This document shows, in pieces, positions 6,724 through 14,376 of a stretch of DNA of 15,711 nucleotides (its first letter is position 1; each line of letters begins with the position of its first letter). Location: contig JBCCBI010000079.1 in NCBI GenBank assembly GCA_039034155.1, positions 1 through 15,711 of the forward strand, given 5' to 3'. Source of the stretch: JBCCBI01 sp039034155 (GTDB lineage: Bacteria > Deinococcota > Deinococci > Deinococcales > Trueperaceae). The notes beneath the pieces were generated by a model, which had not been told where the DNA came from, did no database searches, and was given only the letters and a program-made list of their open reading frames with translations. Both the position numbers and the translations under genes were made by a program.

Positions 6724-7482
6724 ATGGACGCGCTTCCTTACCTCCAAGAAATTGGTCTCAAGACCGACAAAATAAACTCGTTCGACAACTTTCCTTTTTC
6801 GCTGCCGTCCATCGCCTCCATTACATCACTTCCTTTTGCAGACACCGTCACGTTTTTTGTGGGGGAAAATGGCACTGGCAAGTCCACCCTCATCGAAGCT
6901 ATCGCAGTTGCTATGGGATTCAATGCTGAAGGTGGAACCAAAAACTTCAACTTTGCAACCAAGGCAACCCACACCTCACTCCATGAGTATTTGAGGCTCT
7001 CAAAGTCTTTTGCACGTCCCAGAGATGGCTTTTTCTTACGTGCAGAGACGTTTTACAACGTGGCAACGAATATTGATGAGCTTGACGAAACGCCGGGCAG
7101 TGGTCAGATTATTGACGCGTACGGCGGGCGCAGCTTGCATCATCAGTCGCATGGTGAGTCCTTCCTCAGCCTTGTTTTGAACCGTTTTTCAGGTCGGGGG
7201 TTGTATATTTTGGATGAACCGGAAGCGGCGTTATCTCCCTCGAGGCAACTCACTCTGTTAAGTCGTATGAATCAGCTTGTAAAGCGTCAATCGCAGTTTA
7301 TTATTGCTACGCATTCGCCTATTTTGATGGCGTATCCGGGTGCGTGGATTTACCGGTTTAGTGAACATGGGCTCGAGCGGGTAAGCTACGAAGAAACCGA
7401 ACATTACCAAATCACCAAAGCGTTTCTCAACAATCCTGAGATGATGCTGCATGAACTTTTTCGAGATACTGATGCTGAGTAG
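6724..7482 (+). CDS. AAA/ABC-type ATPase (SMC-like, single domain)
   Basis: A 252-residue soluble ATPase with the complete ABC-type set: Walker A GENGTGKST (47-55), a signature-like SHGES (142-146), Walker B YILDEPE (161-167) and the switch histidine H197 in ATHSP. It has no coiled-coil insertion and no transmembrane segment, so it is the compact stand-alone type related to AAA_21/AAA_23 families rather than a transporter subunit. Such proteins occur both as housekeeping ATPases and as ATPase partners in defence systems. Here the next gene is a glycosyltransferase, not a nuclease, so no defence role is indicated. The partner or substrate is unknown. No ribosome binding site is visible. Confidence 0.88.
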   Translation: MDALPYLQEIGLKTDKINSFDNFPFSLPSIASITSLPFADTVTFFVGENGTGKSTLIEAIAVAMGFNAEGGTKNFNFATKATHTSLHEYLRLSKSFARPRDGFFLRAETFYNVATNIDELDETPGSGQIIDAYGGRSLHHQSHGESFLSLVLNRFSGRGLYILDEPEAALSPSRQLTLLSRMNQLVKRQSQFIIATHSPILMAYPGAWIYRFSEHGLERVSYEETEHYQITKAFLNNPEMMLHELFRDTDAE

Positions 7483-7545
7483 GACACGTTGGATGCCGGC
7501 GGATATTATTTGTATAGGTTCCCAAATCATCAGAAATAACTCACG

Positions 7546-8790
7546 GTGAACGTCTTAATGGTAGCGAGTGTTTGGCCAGAACCTAGGTCTTCTGCTGCAG
7601 GTAGCCGCACACTGCAGCTTATTCAAGGTTTTTTAGACCAAGGCTACACAGTTAGCGTGGCTAGCGTAGCTAAACATACTGAGTACGAAGCTGACCTCGA
7701 GGCTTTGGGGGTGAGTACCCACACGATTGAACTTAATAGCTCGAGCTTCGACCACTTCATTACTAAACTACAACCAGATGTCGTCGTATTTGACCGCTTC
7801 ATGACCGAAGAACAATTTTCGTGGCGGGTTGCTGAAGCTTTCCCGCACGCGCTGCATGTTCTCGATACCCAAGACCTCCACTTTTTGCGTGACGCACGCG
7901 GTAAAGCTGTACAGGGTAAAGCTGTACAAGCAAATCACAAAGACAAAACTGACCTTGACTTGCAAACTGACCTTGCTAAACGTGAAATAGCTGCGATTTA
8001 TCGCGCTGACCTCAGTTTGATTATCTCAGCGTTTGAGTACCACTTATTGATAGAGGATTTCTCAGTCCCTGAGGCTATTTTGTACTATTTACCCTTTATG
8101 CTCGAGCCCCAAACTCAGCAAGCCAAAGTAGCACTACCCTCTTTTAACAAGAGGCGGCACTTCATCAGTATCGGCAACTTTTTACATGCCCCTAACTGGG
8201 ATGCTGTGTTGCAGCTCAAAGAAAAAATTTGGCCGCGTATTCGTGGAGCATTACCTGATGCGGAGTTGCACGTTTACGGTGCGTATCCGCCACAGAAAGC
8301 CTTTGCGTTGCACAGTCCTAAAGATAGATTTTTGGTTAAAGGTAGAGTAAAAGATGCCAGCAAGGTATCTGGTGAGACTCGAGTCTTACTTGCCCCGCTA
8401 CGTTTTGGCGCAGGCCTCAAAGGCAAACTTATAGATGCCATGCAGTGCGGGACGCCAAGTGTTACAAGCTCGGTTGGCGTTGAAGGAATCTCAGACAAAG
8501 AATGGGCTGGCTTTAAGGAAGATGATATAGCGGCATTTGTAAAAAGGGCTATCCAACTGTATACAGATGAGTCTCTGTGGACGCAAAAACAAACCGTAGG
8601 ATTTGAACTACTCAGCCAGTTTGATAAAGCTAAGCACCTGCCCTTACTCTTACAACGCATTCAAGAAATCCATGATGATCTAGACGCGCACAGGTCGCAA
8701 AATTTCATCGGCAAAATGCTCCGGCATCACACACTGCAAAGCACCAAGTATATGTCACGTTGGATTGAGGCAAAGAACAAAACCATCTGA
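7546..8790 (+). CDS. Glycosyltransferase (GT-B fold, group 1 type)
   Basis: A 414-residue cytoplasmic enzyme expected to transfer a sugar from a nucleotide-sugar donor to a glycan or lipid acceptor. The N-terminal Rossmann half begins NVLMVASVWPEPRSSAAGSR. The C-terminal half carries FISIGNFLHAPNWDAV (206-221), ELHVYGAYPP and the donor-site motif APLRFGAGLKGKLIDAM (283-299) with GTPSVTSSVGVEG, typical of group 1 transferases. The GTG start at 7546 is needed for the first beta-strand; the ATG four codons later would cut it. The ending RHHTLQSTKYMSRWIEAKN resembles gammaproteobacterial homologues as I recall them. Residues 119-128 are a duplicated GKAVQ. It carries four CTCGAG sites. Confidence 0.88.
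   Translation: MNVLMVASVWPEPRSSAAGSRTLQLIQGFLDQGYTVSVASVAKHTEYEADLEALGVSTHTIELNSSSFDHFITKLQPDVVVFDRFMTEEQFSWRVAEAFPHALHVLDTQDLHFLRDARGKAVQGKAVQANHKDKTDLDLQTDLAKREIAAIYRADLSLIISAFEYHLLIEDFSVPEAILYYLPFMLEPQTQQAKVALPSFNKRRHFISIGNFLHAPNWDAVLQLKEKIWPRIRGALPDAELHVYGAYPPQKAFALHSPKDRFLVKGRVKDASKVSGETRVLLAPLRFGAGLKGKLIDAMQCGTPSVTSSVGVEGISDKEWAGFKEDDIAAFVKRAIQLYTDESLWTQKQTVGFELLSQFDKAKHLPLLLQRIQEIHDDLDAHRSQNFIGKMLRHHTLQSTKYMSRWIEAKNKTI
7900..7929 (+). repeat. 15-bp in-frame tandem duplication in the glycosyltransferase
   Basis: GGTAAAGCTGTACA occurs at 7900-7913 and again at 7915-7928 with a 15-base period, giving GKAVQ-GKAVQ. It preserves the reading frame and lies in a loop-like segment between the two Rossmann halves' conserved parts. 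Confidence 0.9.
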
Positions 8791-8792
8791 AA

Positions 8793-8830
8793 AATTACGT
8801 GATGCTCGAGTTACGAGCTGCCGCGTAATT
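8793..8830. terminator. Two-tier hairpin after the glycosyltransferase
   Basis: Outer arms AATTACG (8793-8799) and CGTAATT (8824-8830) enclose inner arms GCTCG (8804-8808) and CGAGC (8814-8818) with an AGTTA loop. It begins 2 bases after the stop codon, as a terminator would, but no T tract follows. The inner arm contains a CTCGAG site. Confidence 0.45.
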
Positions 8831-8862
8831 CCAGTCATTAACATAAACCACGTGTACAGCTC

Positions 8863-8893
8863 TTGACCTTGAGCGCGCTTGGGGTATTAGAAT
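8863..8893 (+). promoter_or_regulatory. MerR-type promoter with 19-bp spacer
   Basis: TTGACC (8863-8868) and TAGAAT (8888-8893) are 19 bases apart, the long spacer that MerR activators untwist. An imperfect dyad, ACCTTGAGCG/CGCTTGGGGT (8866-8885), sits between them. The -10 ends 7 bases before the merR ATG, so the transcript is probably leaderless. Confidence 0.65.
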
Positions 8894-8900
8894 CCAGTTT

Positions 8901-9299
8901 ATGACTGAAGCTAATACCGAAATTGATGGACTTACCCCCTCACAAATGGCACAACAAGCCGATGTATCCATTGATACATTGCATTACTACGAGCGCGAGG
9001 GATTACTGCAGGCTATCAATCGCAATTCTAGTGGACACCGTCGCTATAGTACTGCTGATGTCGCTTGGGTAAAAGTTTTACGTTGCCTGCGCGAAACAGG
9101 CATGACGATGGAACAACTTAGGACCTATTGCCAACTGGGCGAGCAAGGTGATCATACGCAACCTGAACGATTGAACTTACTGCTGTGCCATCGCAATTAG
9201 GTAGTGCAAAAAATTGAAGTCATGCAGCAGTCCTTAGCCTTAGTGGATCACAAGATAAATTTCTATAGAGCTGCTCTCAACATAGAGGACAAGCAATGA
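8901..9299 (+). pseudogene. MerR family transcriptional regulator interrupted by in-frame TAG
   Basis: The MerR winged-helix DNA-binding domain is intact: LTPSQMAQQADVSIDTLHYY (11-30), YEREGLL, then SSGHRRYSTADVAWVKVLRCLRETGMTMEQLRTY. Such regulators activate a nearby detoxification gene from a promoter with a long spacer. Codon 100 is TAG (9198-9200). After it the same frame continues as VVQKIEVMQQSLALVDHKINFY to a TGA at 9297-9299, which is the dimerisation helix expected in a MerR of about 132 residues. The TGA overlaps the next gene's ATG as ATGA. The TAG is a single base away from CAG (Gln). A nonsense mutation is the simplest reading; amber readthrough or a sequencing error is possible. 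The truncated 99-residue product would lack its dimerisation helix. Confidence 0.85.
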
Positions 9300-10351
9300 G
9301 CTTTAGTAAAGGAACAACAGACCCATATGTACAACTAGGTGATAGTGGGCTATTTGTCTACCGAGTTGGACTGGGTTCCATGCAGTTTGGCTGGTCCACA
9401 CCCGAGGCCACAGCACACGACATTATGGATGCCTATGTAGCTAGAGGCGGCAATTTTATTGATACAGCAGATTGTTACAGTGTTTGGTCAGCCCGACTCG
9501 GTGGTCCAGAAAATGCCGGTGGGGTTTCTGAAGAAATCATTGGCAATTGGCTGAAGCAACGAGGTAATCGCGAGGATATTGTGCTGGCAACAAAAGTACG
9601 TGCTGCCATGGGCGTGGAATTTTCTGACCATCGGGGTACTTTTCGCCAGCGTGAAGGTCTCTCTCGCCGTTGGATTATTCGTGCTTGTGAAGATAGCTTG
9701 CGACGCTTACAAACTGATTATATTGACTTGTATCAAGCTCACTTTATTGACCCGCTAGTGCCTATTGAAGAAACTCTATCTGCCTTTGATTATCTTGTGC
9801 AGCAGGGAATGGTGCGCTACATAGGGTGTTCCAATTACAGCGCTTGGCGCTTGACGCAGGAACTTTGGGCAGCTGATGTAGGTGGTACTGAAAAGTTTAT
9901 TAGCTTGCAACCCGAATATAGTCTTAGCTCACCCGTACGCGCTAATTTTGAAGCTGAACTGGCAAGTCTGTGTAGCTTTTACAATATTGGGGTCATTCCC
10001 TACAGTCCACTTGCGGCGGGTTTACTGACTGGCAAATATCGCCGTAACCAGGCTCTACCAGAAGGTGCGCGTGCAGAAGAAAATGCCCAGAACCGCATCA
10101 GTGAGAAAAATTGGCAGATTATTGACAAGCTGATTGAGATTTCTGAACAAACCGACAGTACACCTGCACAACTAGCCGTCAACTGGGTACGCGCCAAGCC
10201 TTGGGTGAGCGCACCAATACTTGGTGCAAACACGCCGGAACAGTTGCTTGAAATCATGGATGGGTTAGATAAGGAATTAAGTAACGAACACTTAGCCGAG
10301 CTTGATGAGGTTAGTGATTTTGAGCGCTCTCGTACAACTTTAGAGCAATAG
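9296..10351 (+). CDS. Aldo/keto reductase
   Basis: A 351-residue NADPH-dependent reductase of the aldo/keto reductase superfamily, cytoplasmic TIM barrel, acting on carbonyl compounds such as aldehydes. The catalytic tetrad is present: D56 and Y61 in FIDTADCYS, K100 in LATKV, and H149 in DLYQAHFIDP. The cofactor-binding region IPYSPLAAGLLTGKY (near 234-249) and the C-terminal ILGANTPEQL are typical. It overlaps the MerR frame by 4 bases (ATGA), so it was translationally coupled to the regulator. MerR plus aldo/keto reductase pairs are common, and the reductase is presumably the induced detoxification enzyme. With the MerR broken upstream, coupling and induction may both be impaired. Confidence 0.93.
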   Translation: MSFSKGTTDPYVQLGDSGLFVYRVGLGSMQFGWSTPEATAHDIMDAYVARGGNFIDTADCYSVWSARLGGPENAGGVSEEIIGNWLKQRGNREDIVLATKVRAAMGVEFSDHRGTFRQREGLSRRWIIRACEDSLRRLQTDYIDLYQAHFIDPLVPIEETLSAFDYLVQQGMVRYIGCSNYSAWRLTQELWAADVGGTEKFISLQPEYSLSSPVRANFEAELASLCSFYNIGVIPYSPLAAGLLTGKYRRNQALPEGARAEENAQNRISEKNWQIIDKLIEISEQTDSTPAQLAVNWVRAKPWVSAPILGANTPEQLLEIMDGLDKELSNEHLAELDEVSDFERSRTTLEQ

Positions 10352-10448
10352 TGGAAGTTCTAAACTATGTAGGTGGTCAAGGCTGTGCTCGAGCTGCTGC
10401 TATAAAGCCCAACTCTGAGTAACTGAGATTGTTCGTCCGCAGTTTACA

Positions 10449-10967
10449 ATGTCTTACGTGCCTTCAGTCAATATCAACTTCACCTACCACCCCGGAGAGT
10501 ACGTAAGGGCACTTCGATATGTGCAAACTCGCAGGCTCGCGGTTCGACGTGATGTAGTTGTCGCAATCCTGACTATAATTACTGGCATCTATTTCTGGGT
10601 ATCTAATGGGTTGACGATTTGGGCTGGACTTCTTTGTGGTGTGGCTTTTATTTTCCTGCTGCTGCTCACCTTTGTTGTATTTGTCACGCCTTACCTTGTT
10701 GAACGAAGCACGCCCAAACTACGCGAGCAGTATCAGCTTTCATTTTCAGATGAAGGTATTCATTTCAAGACCACCAGCATAGACGCGCATCTTGCTTGGT
10801 CTATCTATTCGGTATGGTGGGACGGACCAGATTACTTTTTCCTTTTCCATGGCAAGCGTGATGTGACTATTATTCCGTTTCGTGTGTTTTCTAATTCTGA
10901 TGACATGACTAGCTTTCGTGAGCTTGCAACGCGCCAACTTGGAATGGCAGCTTTAGTCAAATGCTAG
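10449..10967 (+). CDS. YcxB-like membrane protein
   Basis: A 172-residue inner-membrane protein of unknown function. Two hydrophobic helices are visible at about 36-51 (VVVAILTIITGIYFWV) and 57-84. They are followed by a cytoplasmic domain of the YcxB-like type: YQLSFSDEGIHFKT, then AHLAWSIYSVWWDGPDYFFLF and VTIIPFRVFSN, ending near LATRQLG. The domain is known mainly from conservation, so no activity can be assigned. No ribosome binding site is evident at this ATG. It stands alone between the reductase and the pentapeptide protein, on the same strand as both. Confidence 0.75.
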   Translation: MSYVPSVNINFTYHPGEYVRALRYVQTRRLAVRRDVVVAILTIITGIYFWVSNGLTIWAGLLCGVAFIFLLLLTFVVFVTPYLVERSTPKLREQYQLSFSDEGIHFKTTSIDAHLAWSIYSVWWDGPDYFFLFHGKRDVTIIPFRVFSNSDDMTSFRELATRQLGMAALVKC

Positions 10968-11006
10968 AAAGGGTCTTAGACTAAGTCGAACCTATCCCCG
11001 AACACG

Positions 11007-11043
11007 TTGTTCCTCCTAATTCATAGAGGTTAACTTACCCCCA
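11007..11043 (+). promoter_or_regulatory. Candidate promoter for a leaderless pentapeptide-protein transcript
   Basis: TTGTTC (11007-11012) and TAACTT (11031-11036) are 18 bases apart, and the -10 ends 7 bases before the ATG at 11044. The start lacks a ribosome binding site at normal distance. Confidence 0.4.
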
Positions 11044-11607
11044 ATGGTAAATCTTGAACATTTATCTATTCTTACTCAAGGTGCAGACCTGTGGAATTTC
11101 TGGCGTAACGAGTCTGGCATCAAACATGCTGATTTAAGTGACGCAGATTTGTCTAACACTAATCTTGAGGGAGTGGATCTGACTGCGTGTGATTGTAGTG
11201 GTGCAAGCTTCAGTAGTGCTTTTTTAGTGTCGGCAATTTTGATCGAGGCTGATTTCAGTGCGAGTGATTTTAGCGGAGCAAACCTTACTAGTGCTTATCT
11301 GAACGAAGCAAATCTAATTGGAGCAAATTTAACCAGAGCTGTGCTCACCAGTACTAACTTTCACAGTGCAGATGTACGCTATGCGAAGTTTAGGTTTGCA
11401 ACTGTTGCAGGTGTCTGTTACACCAATCTAGATCTCTCACTAACACATGGCCTAGATTCTTGTGTACATATCAGCCCCAGTCATATTGACCAGCAAACCC
11501 TAACAAAATCGGGAAAATTGCCACGTGTATTTCTCGAGGGAATTGGTTTGATGAAGTGGGAGATTGACAATAATAAGCTGAGTAAATCTCGACTGAAAAA
11601 TCAATAG
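11044..11607 (+). CDS. Pentapeptide-repeat protein
   Basis: A 187-residue protein whose middle (about 28-117) is a run of A(D/N)LSxx-type pentapeptide repeats (HADLSDADLSNTNLEGVDL, SGANLTSAYLNEANLIGANL), which fold into a right-handed quadrilateral beta-helix. The flanks are also recognisable: an N-terminal ILTQGADLWNFWRNES and a C-terminal GLDSCVHISPSHIDQQTLTKSGKLPRVFLEGIGL. I associate that C-terminal segment with repeat proteins fused to effector domains such as TIR. Here the chain ends about 20 residues after it, with no effector domain. Function is unknown; some pentapeptide proteins mimic DNA and protect gyrase, but nothing here shows that. Confidence 0.85.
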   Translation: MVNLEHLSILTQGADLWNFWRNESGIKHADLSDADLSNTNLEGVDLTACDCSGASFSSAFLVSAILIEADFSASDFSGANLTSAYLNEANLIGANLTRAVLTSTNFHSADVRYAKFRFATVAGVCYTNLDLSLTHGLDSCVHISPSHIDQQTLTKSGKLPRVFLEGIGLMKWEIDNNKLSKSRLKNQ

Positions 11608-11737
11608 TATAATACACTTTACTGTCTTACCAGTTCCTAACTAAGCTCTGTAAAAGACGTCAACGCAAAATCTAGAAAGAAACTAAATTCGTTATACATT
11701 GTGACATCATCATCTTCTATAGCTTAGGGAAAACCTC

Positions 11738-12466
11738 TTGAAAAAAGCACTTATATCTCCTTGGGTCTTTAATGAAGCGCAAGACTTTGGTTGGTCTGAC
11801 TCATCTACTATTGAAAACTACAACAATGTGGCCCGCGGCAATTCATCTGTTGAACGCCAACGACTTATTGACCTCGGTGTCTCAAAAGAGCATGTGCTAA
11901 TGGATATTGGTTGTGGCACAGGTACGCTTGTTCTGGAAGCTGCCAAATTATGCAAGACCGTCATTGCACTGGATGTTGCAAAACCTATGCTGGACTACCT
12001 CAAAAACGATGCGTTGCAATTGGGCATTCACAACATTAACTACGTTAATCAAGGGTTTCTCAGCTATGAGCACGCTCAGGATCCTGTTGACTTTGTGGTG
12101 AGTCAACATACGTTCCATCATTTACCAGATTTTTGGAAAGTTCAGGCACTTCAAGGTGTCTATGATGTTTTAAAACCCGGTGGCGTTTTACTGCTTCATG
12201 ACGTCCTATTTTCGTTTGAGCCACAAGAAGCCGAGGTTGCGCTTGAAAACTGGATGACCAATGTCTCCGTCACCGACGGCGATGGTTTTCCTAAGTCTTT
12301 TTTTGAGCAACAGGTTCGAGAAGAGTACTACACCTACACATGGTTATTTGAAGCTATGCTTGAAAAAGTTGGGTTCAAAATTATGGATATAGATTACGGT
12401 AACTATGCTGCTCATGGTGGGTATCTTTGCGTTAAACCGAGTGAAACTTGTGTGGTGTCAAGTTGA
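11738..12466 (+). CDS. Class I SAM-dependent methyltransferase
   Basis: A 242-residue cytoplasmic methyltransferase. Motif I is DIGCGTG (56-62), the motif II acid is D79 in VIALDVAKPM, motif IV is VDFVVSQHTFHHLPD, and a typical post-motif segment LKPGGVLLLHDV follows. These bind S-adenosylmethionine; the acceptor cannot be told. The start is TTG at 11738 with AGGGA about 8 bases upstream, and no ATG nearby would keep the N-terminus. The metallophosphoesterase follows after 16 bases, so the two genes are probably co-transcribed. There are no CTCGAG sites in this gene. Confidence 0.88.
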   Translation: MKKALISPWVFNEAQDFGWSDSSTIENYNNVARGNSSVERQRLIDLGVSKEHVLMDIGCGTGTLVLEAAKLCKTVIALDVAKPMLDYLKNDALQLGIHNINYVNQGFLSYEHAQDPVDFVVSQHTFHHLPDFWKVQALQGVYDVLKPGGVLLLHDVLFSFEPQEAEVALENWMTNVSVTDGDGFPKSFFEQQVREEYYTYTWLFEAMLEKVGFKIMDIDYGNYAAHGGYLCVKPSETCVVSS

Positions 12467-12482
12467 CCATTTTTAGAGGTTT

Positions 12483-13310
12483 ATGCGCCTAGCTCTAATT
12501 CCTGACATACACGGCAACTCTCATGCCCTTGATGCTGTCTTACGAGATATTGAACATCAAGGTGATGTTGATGGATATGTTTTTACAGGCGATTACTGCG
12601 CGCTTGGTCATGATCCTGCTGGTGTGCTCGAGCAAATCATGAAGTTGCTAAACACAACCTTTATTCGCGGCAATATGGACCGGTACACGGTCAACGCAGA
12701 AGATCAACGACCTCAGCCTACCGAAGCTCAGGCGAATCCGTCACTTGTTCAATTAACCGTCAACGTAGCACGAAGTATGAGCTGGACACTGGGTGCCGTT
12801 AGCGCTTTAGGTTACTACACGTGGATGTGCAATTTACCTTTGGAGTACAGGTTGATGCTGCCTGACGGTACACGCGTTCTTTTTGTTCATGCTGCTCCTG
12901 GTACAGATGATGGCCTCGGCATTCGGCGTGACCAAAGTGATGAAGAATTAGAAGTCATCTTAAAAGGCTGTGACGCTGATTTGGTGATTACAGGACATAC
13001 CCATATTCCACTGGATAGAACTGTCAAAGGTATAAGAGTTGTGAACTTGGGAAGCCTCGCTAACCCTCACATGCCTGACCTTAGAGCTTGGTACGCGTTG
13101 TTAACTGCAGATGAGCAGTCGTATAGTGTCGAGCAACGTCAGGTTGAATACGATGTGGAGGCACTTTTAAAAGCTATTAGAGCGTCGTCTCATCCAACGC
13201 CTGAATTTGTCGCTAGCTTCTATCAGCTCAAGCAACTTTCAAATATCTTTGCTGACGAGCAAATGGTCAAAGATCGCTACAAGCATGACGGTGTTGATAA
13301 CACATCGTAA
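12483..13310 (+). CDS. Calcineurin-like metallophosphoesterase
   Basis: A 275-residue binuclear metal phosphoesterase. All five metal motifs are present: D8-x-H10 (PDIHGN), GD at D37 (FTGDYCALG), GNMD (N64, D66), H136 (VLFVHAAPG) and GHTH (171-174). The layout matches the YfcE/MJ0936-like group that cleaves phosphodiesters or phosphomonoesters of small molecules, but the substrate is unknown. An AGAGG motif lies only 3-4 bases from the ATG, which is a tight spacing. It lies 16 bases after the methyltransferase stop codon and is probably in the same operon. Confidence 0.9.
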   Translation: MRLALIPDIHGNSHALDAVLRDIEHQGDVDGYVFTGDYCALGHDPAGVLEQIMKLLNTTFIRGNMDRYTVNAEDQRPQPTEAQANPSLVQLTVNVARSMSWTLGAVSALGYYTWMCNLPLEYRLMLPDGTRVLFVHAAPGTDDGLGIRRDQSDEELEVILKGCDADLVITGHTHIPLDRTVKGIRVVNLGSLANPHMPDLRAWYALLTADEQSYSVEQRQVEYDVEALLKAIRASSHPTPEFVASFYQLKQLSNIFADEQMVKDRYKHDGVDNTS

Positions 13311-13354
13311 GTACACAAAGGTATCAAGCTATAAAGTATTGTTAACAACAGCTC

Positions 13355-13702
13355 ATGAAAGCAGTCATCTACACACACTACGGCCCTCCCAGAGTTTTGC
13401 ACCTCACAGACATCCCTAAACCTACCCCGCGCAACAGTGAAGTGCTCGTCAAGGTTCGTGCAACTACCGTAACCATCGGCAATACGATTATACGGAGTAT
13501 GAACTTGCCCGTGTCTGGTGTACAAAAACTGCTGGCACGGCTCTACTTGGGCATCCACAAACCCAAACAGCAAATCTTGGGTATGGAACTTGTGGGTGAC
13601 ATTGAAGCTGTTGGCAGTAATGTGACGCGCTTTAAGCCCGGTAATGCCGTGTTTGCCTCCCTAAATATGTTGCTGCTTTTGAGCTTGCGGCCTTACACTT
13701 GA
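13355..13702 (+). pseudogene. Truncated medium-chain dehydrogenase/quinone oxidoreductase
   Basis: This begins as a normal zinc-free MDR oxidoreductase: MKAVIYTHYGPPRVLHLTDI, EVLVKVRATTVTIGNTIIRS and ILGMELVGDIEAVGSNVTRFKPGNAVFA. After residue 101 the sequence loses resemblance (LNMLLLLSLRPYT) and stops at 115. The family is normally about 310-330 residues, so the rest of the catalytic domain and the whole NADPH-binding Rossmann domain are missing. The break lies at about 13655-13670. A deletion that fused the 5' end to the region in front of the VOC gene is the simplest explanation. A TATAAA (13332-13337) upstream may be its -10. The product is very unlikely to be an active reductase. Confidence 0.8.
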
Positions 13703-13707
13703 GCACT

Positions 13708-14112
13708 ATGATCAAACAACTTGCTCATGTGTGTATCCACGCTGCAGATTTGGCAGCTACAGAAAAATTTTATGTTGAGGTGCTTGGCCTAGAACGTGGA
13801 TTTACCTTCATGAAAGCTGGCGCTGAAGTTGGCTTTTACATCAAACTAGGGGCGTCCACCTTTATTGAAGTGTTTCAAGGTAATCCTTCTGATGAAGGCT
13901 CAATTAAACACTTTGCAATTGAGGTTGATGACATCGATGCTGTCATCGAAAGGCTCAGATCACATGGCTGTGAAGCAACCGATAAAAAGCTGGGAATTGA
14001 TCGTTCATGGCAGTCATGGACACAAGACCCTAATGGCATCAGAATTGAATTCCATCAGTACACGCCGGATAGTTTGCAGTTGAACGGTGGTATTGGTGAA
14101 GTCAATTGGTAA
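13708..14112 (+). CDS. VOC superfamily protein (glyoxalase/bleomycin-resistance/dioxygenase fold)
   Basis: A 134-residue protein made of two beta-alpha-beta-beta-beta modules. The four expected metal positions are H7 (LAHVCI), E54 (TFIEVFQG), H68 (IKHFAIEV) and E114 (IRIEFHQY), consistent with a glyoxalase I-like metal site. LGLERGF and QDPNGIRIEF are family hallmarks. The ATG at 13708 is chosen over an in-frame TTG at 13699 because translation then starts right at the first strand; neither has a ribosome binding site, and the upstream pseudogene's stop overlaps. The substrate is unknown. Its final 69 bases lie inside a tandem duplication. Confidence 0.85.
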   Translation: MIKQLAHVCIHAADLAATEKFYVEVLGLERGFTFMKAGAEVGFYIKLGASTFIEVFQGNPSDEGSIKHFAIEVDDIDAVIERLRSHGCEATDKKLGIDRSWQSWTQDPNGIRIEFHQYTPDSLQLNGGIGEVNW

Positions 14113-14226
14113 AATACCAGTATGTTGGAATAAGATTGAATTCCATCAATACACGCCGGATAGTTTGCAGTTGAACGGTGGCATTGGTGAAGTCAATTGG
14201 TAAAAATACCAGTATGTTGGAATAAG
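14044..14226 (+). repeat. Tandem duplication of the VOC gene 3' end
   Basis: Copy 1 (14044-14134, 91 bases) and copy 2 (14135-14226, 92 bases) are adjacent direct repeats. They cover the last 22 codons of the VOC gene, its stop codon and 22 bases beyond. They differ at three places: CAG/CAA, GGT/GGC and one extra A after the stop. Both base changes inside the coding part are synonymous. Confidence 0.95.
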
Positions 14227-14362
14227 GGTGACTGTTTAGTTAAGTGAGTGCTTAGTTGAGCCTTGCCGTGTTTGTACTATGCTCACCTACATTGGTTGCT
14301 GTTCTACACCTGCTAAGTGGGTTAATTCGTTGACAAATTAGCTGAAAAAGTATCAGTATGGT

Positions 14363-14376
14363 TGAAAACGATTTCA
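14363..14376 (+). promoter_or_regulatory. LacI-family operator 1
   Basis: TGAAAACGATTTCA, a near-palindrome with a central CG as in LacI/GalR/CcpA operators. It lies 33 bases after the start of TTGACA (14330), which could be a -35 element, but the -10 is weak. No gene follows for over 600 bases. Confidence 0.75.

Noticed and set aside
6724..8790. ATPase and glycosyltransferase as part of a defence system
   Set aside because: No nuclease or other effector is adjacent; the glycosyltransferase is an ordinary group 1 enzyme.
14044..14226. CRISPR-like or insertion-sequence repeat
   Set aside because: Only two adjacent copies without spacers; the unit is simply the end of the VOC gene plus flank, and there are no terminal inverted repeats or transposase.
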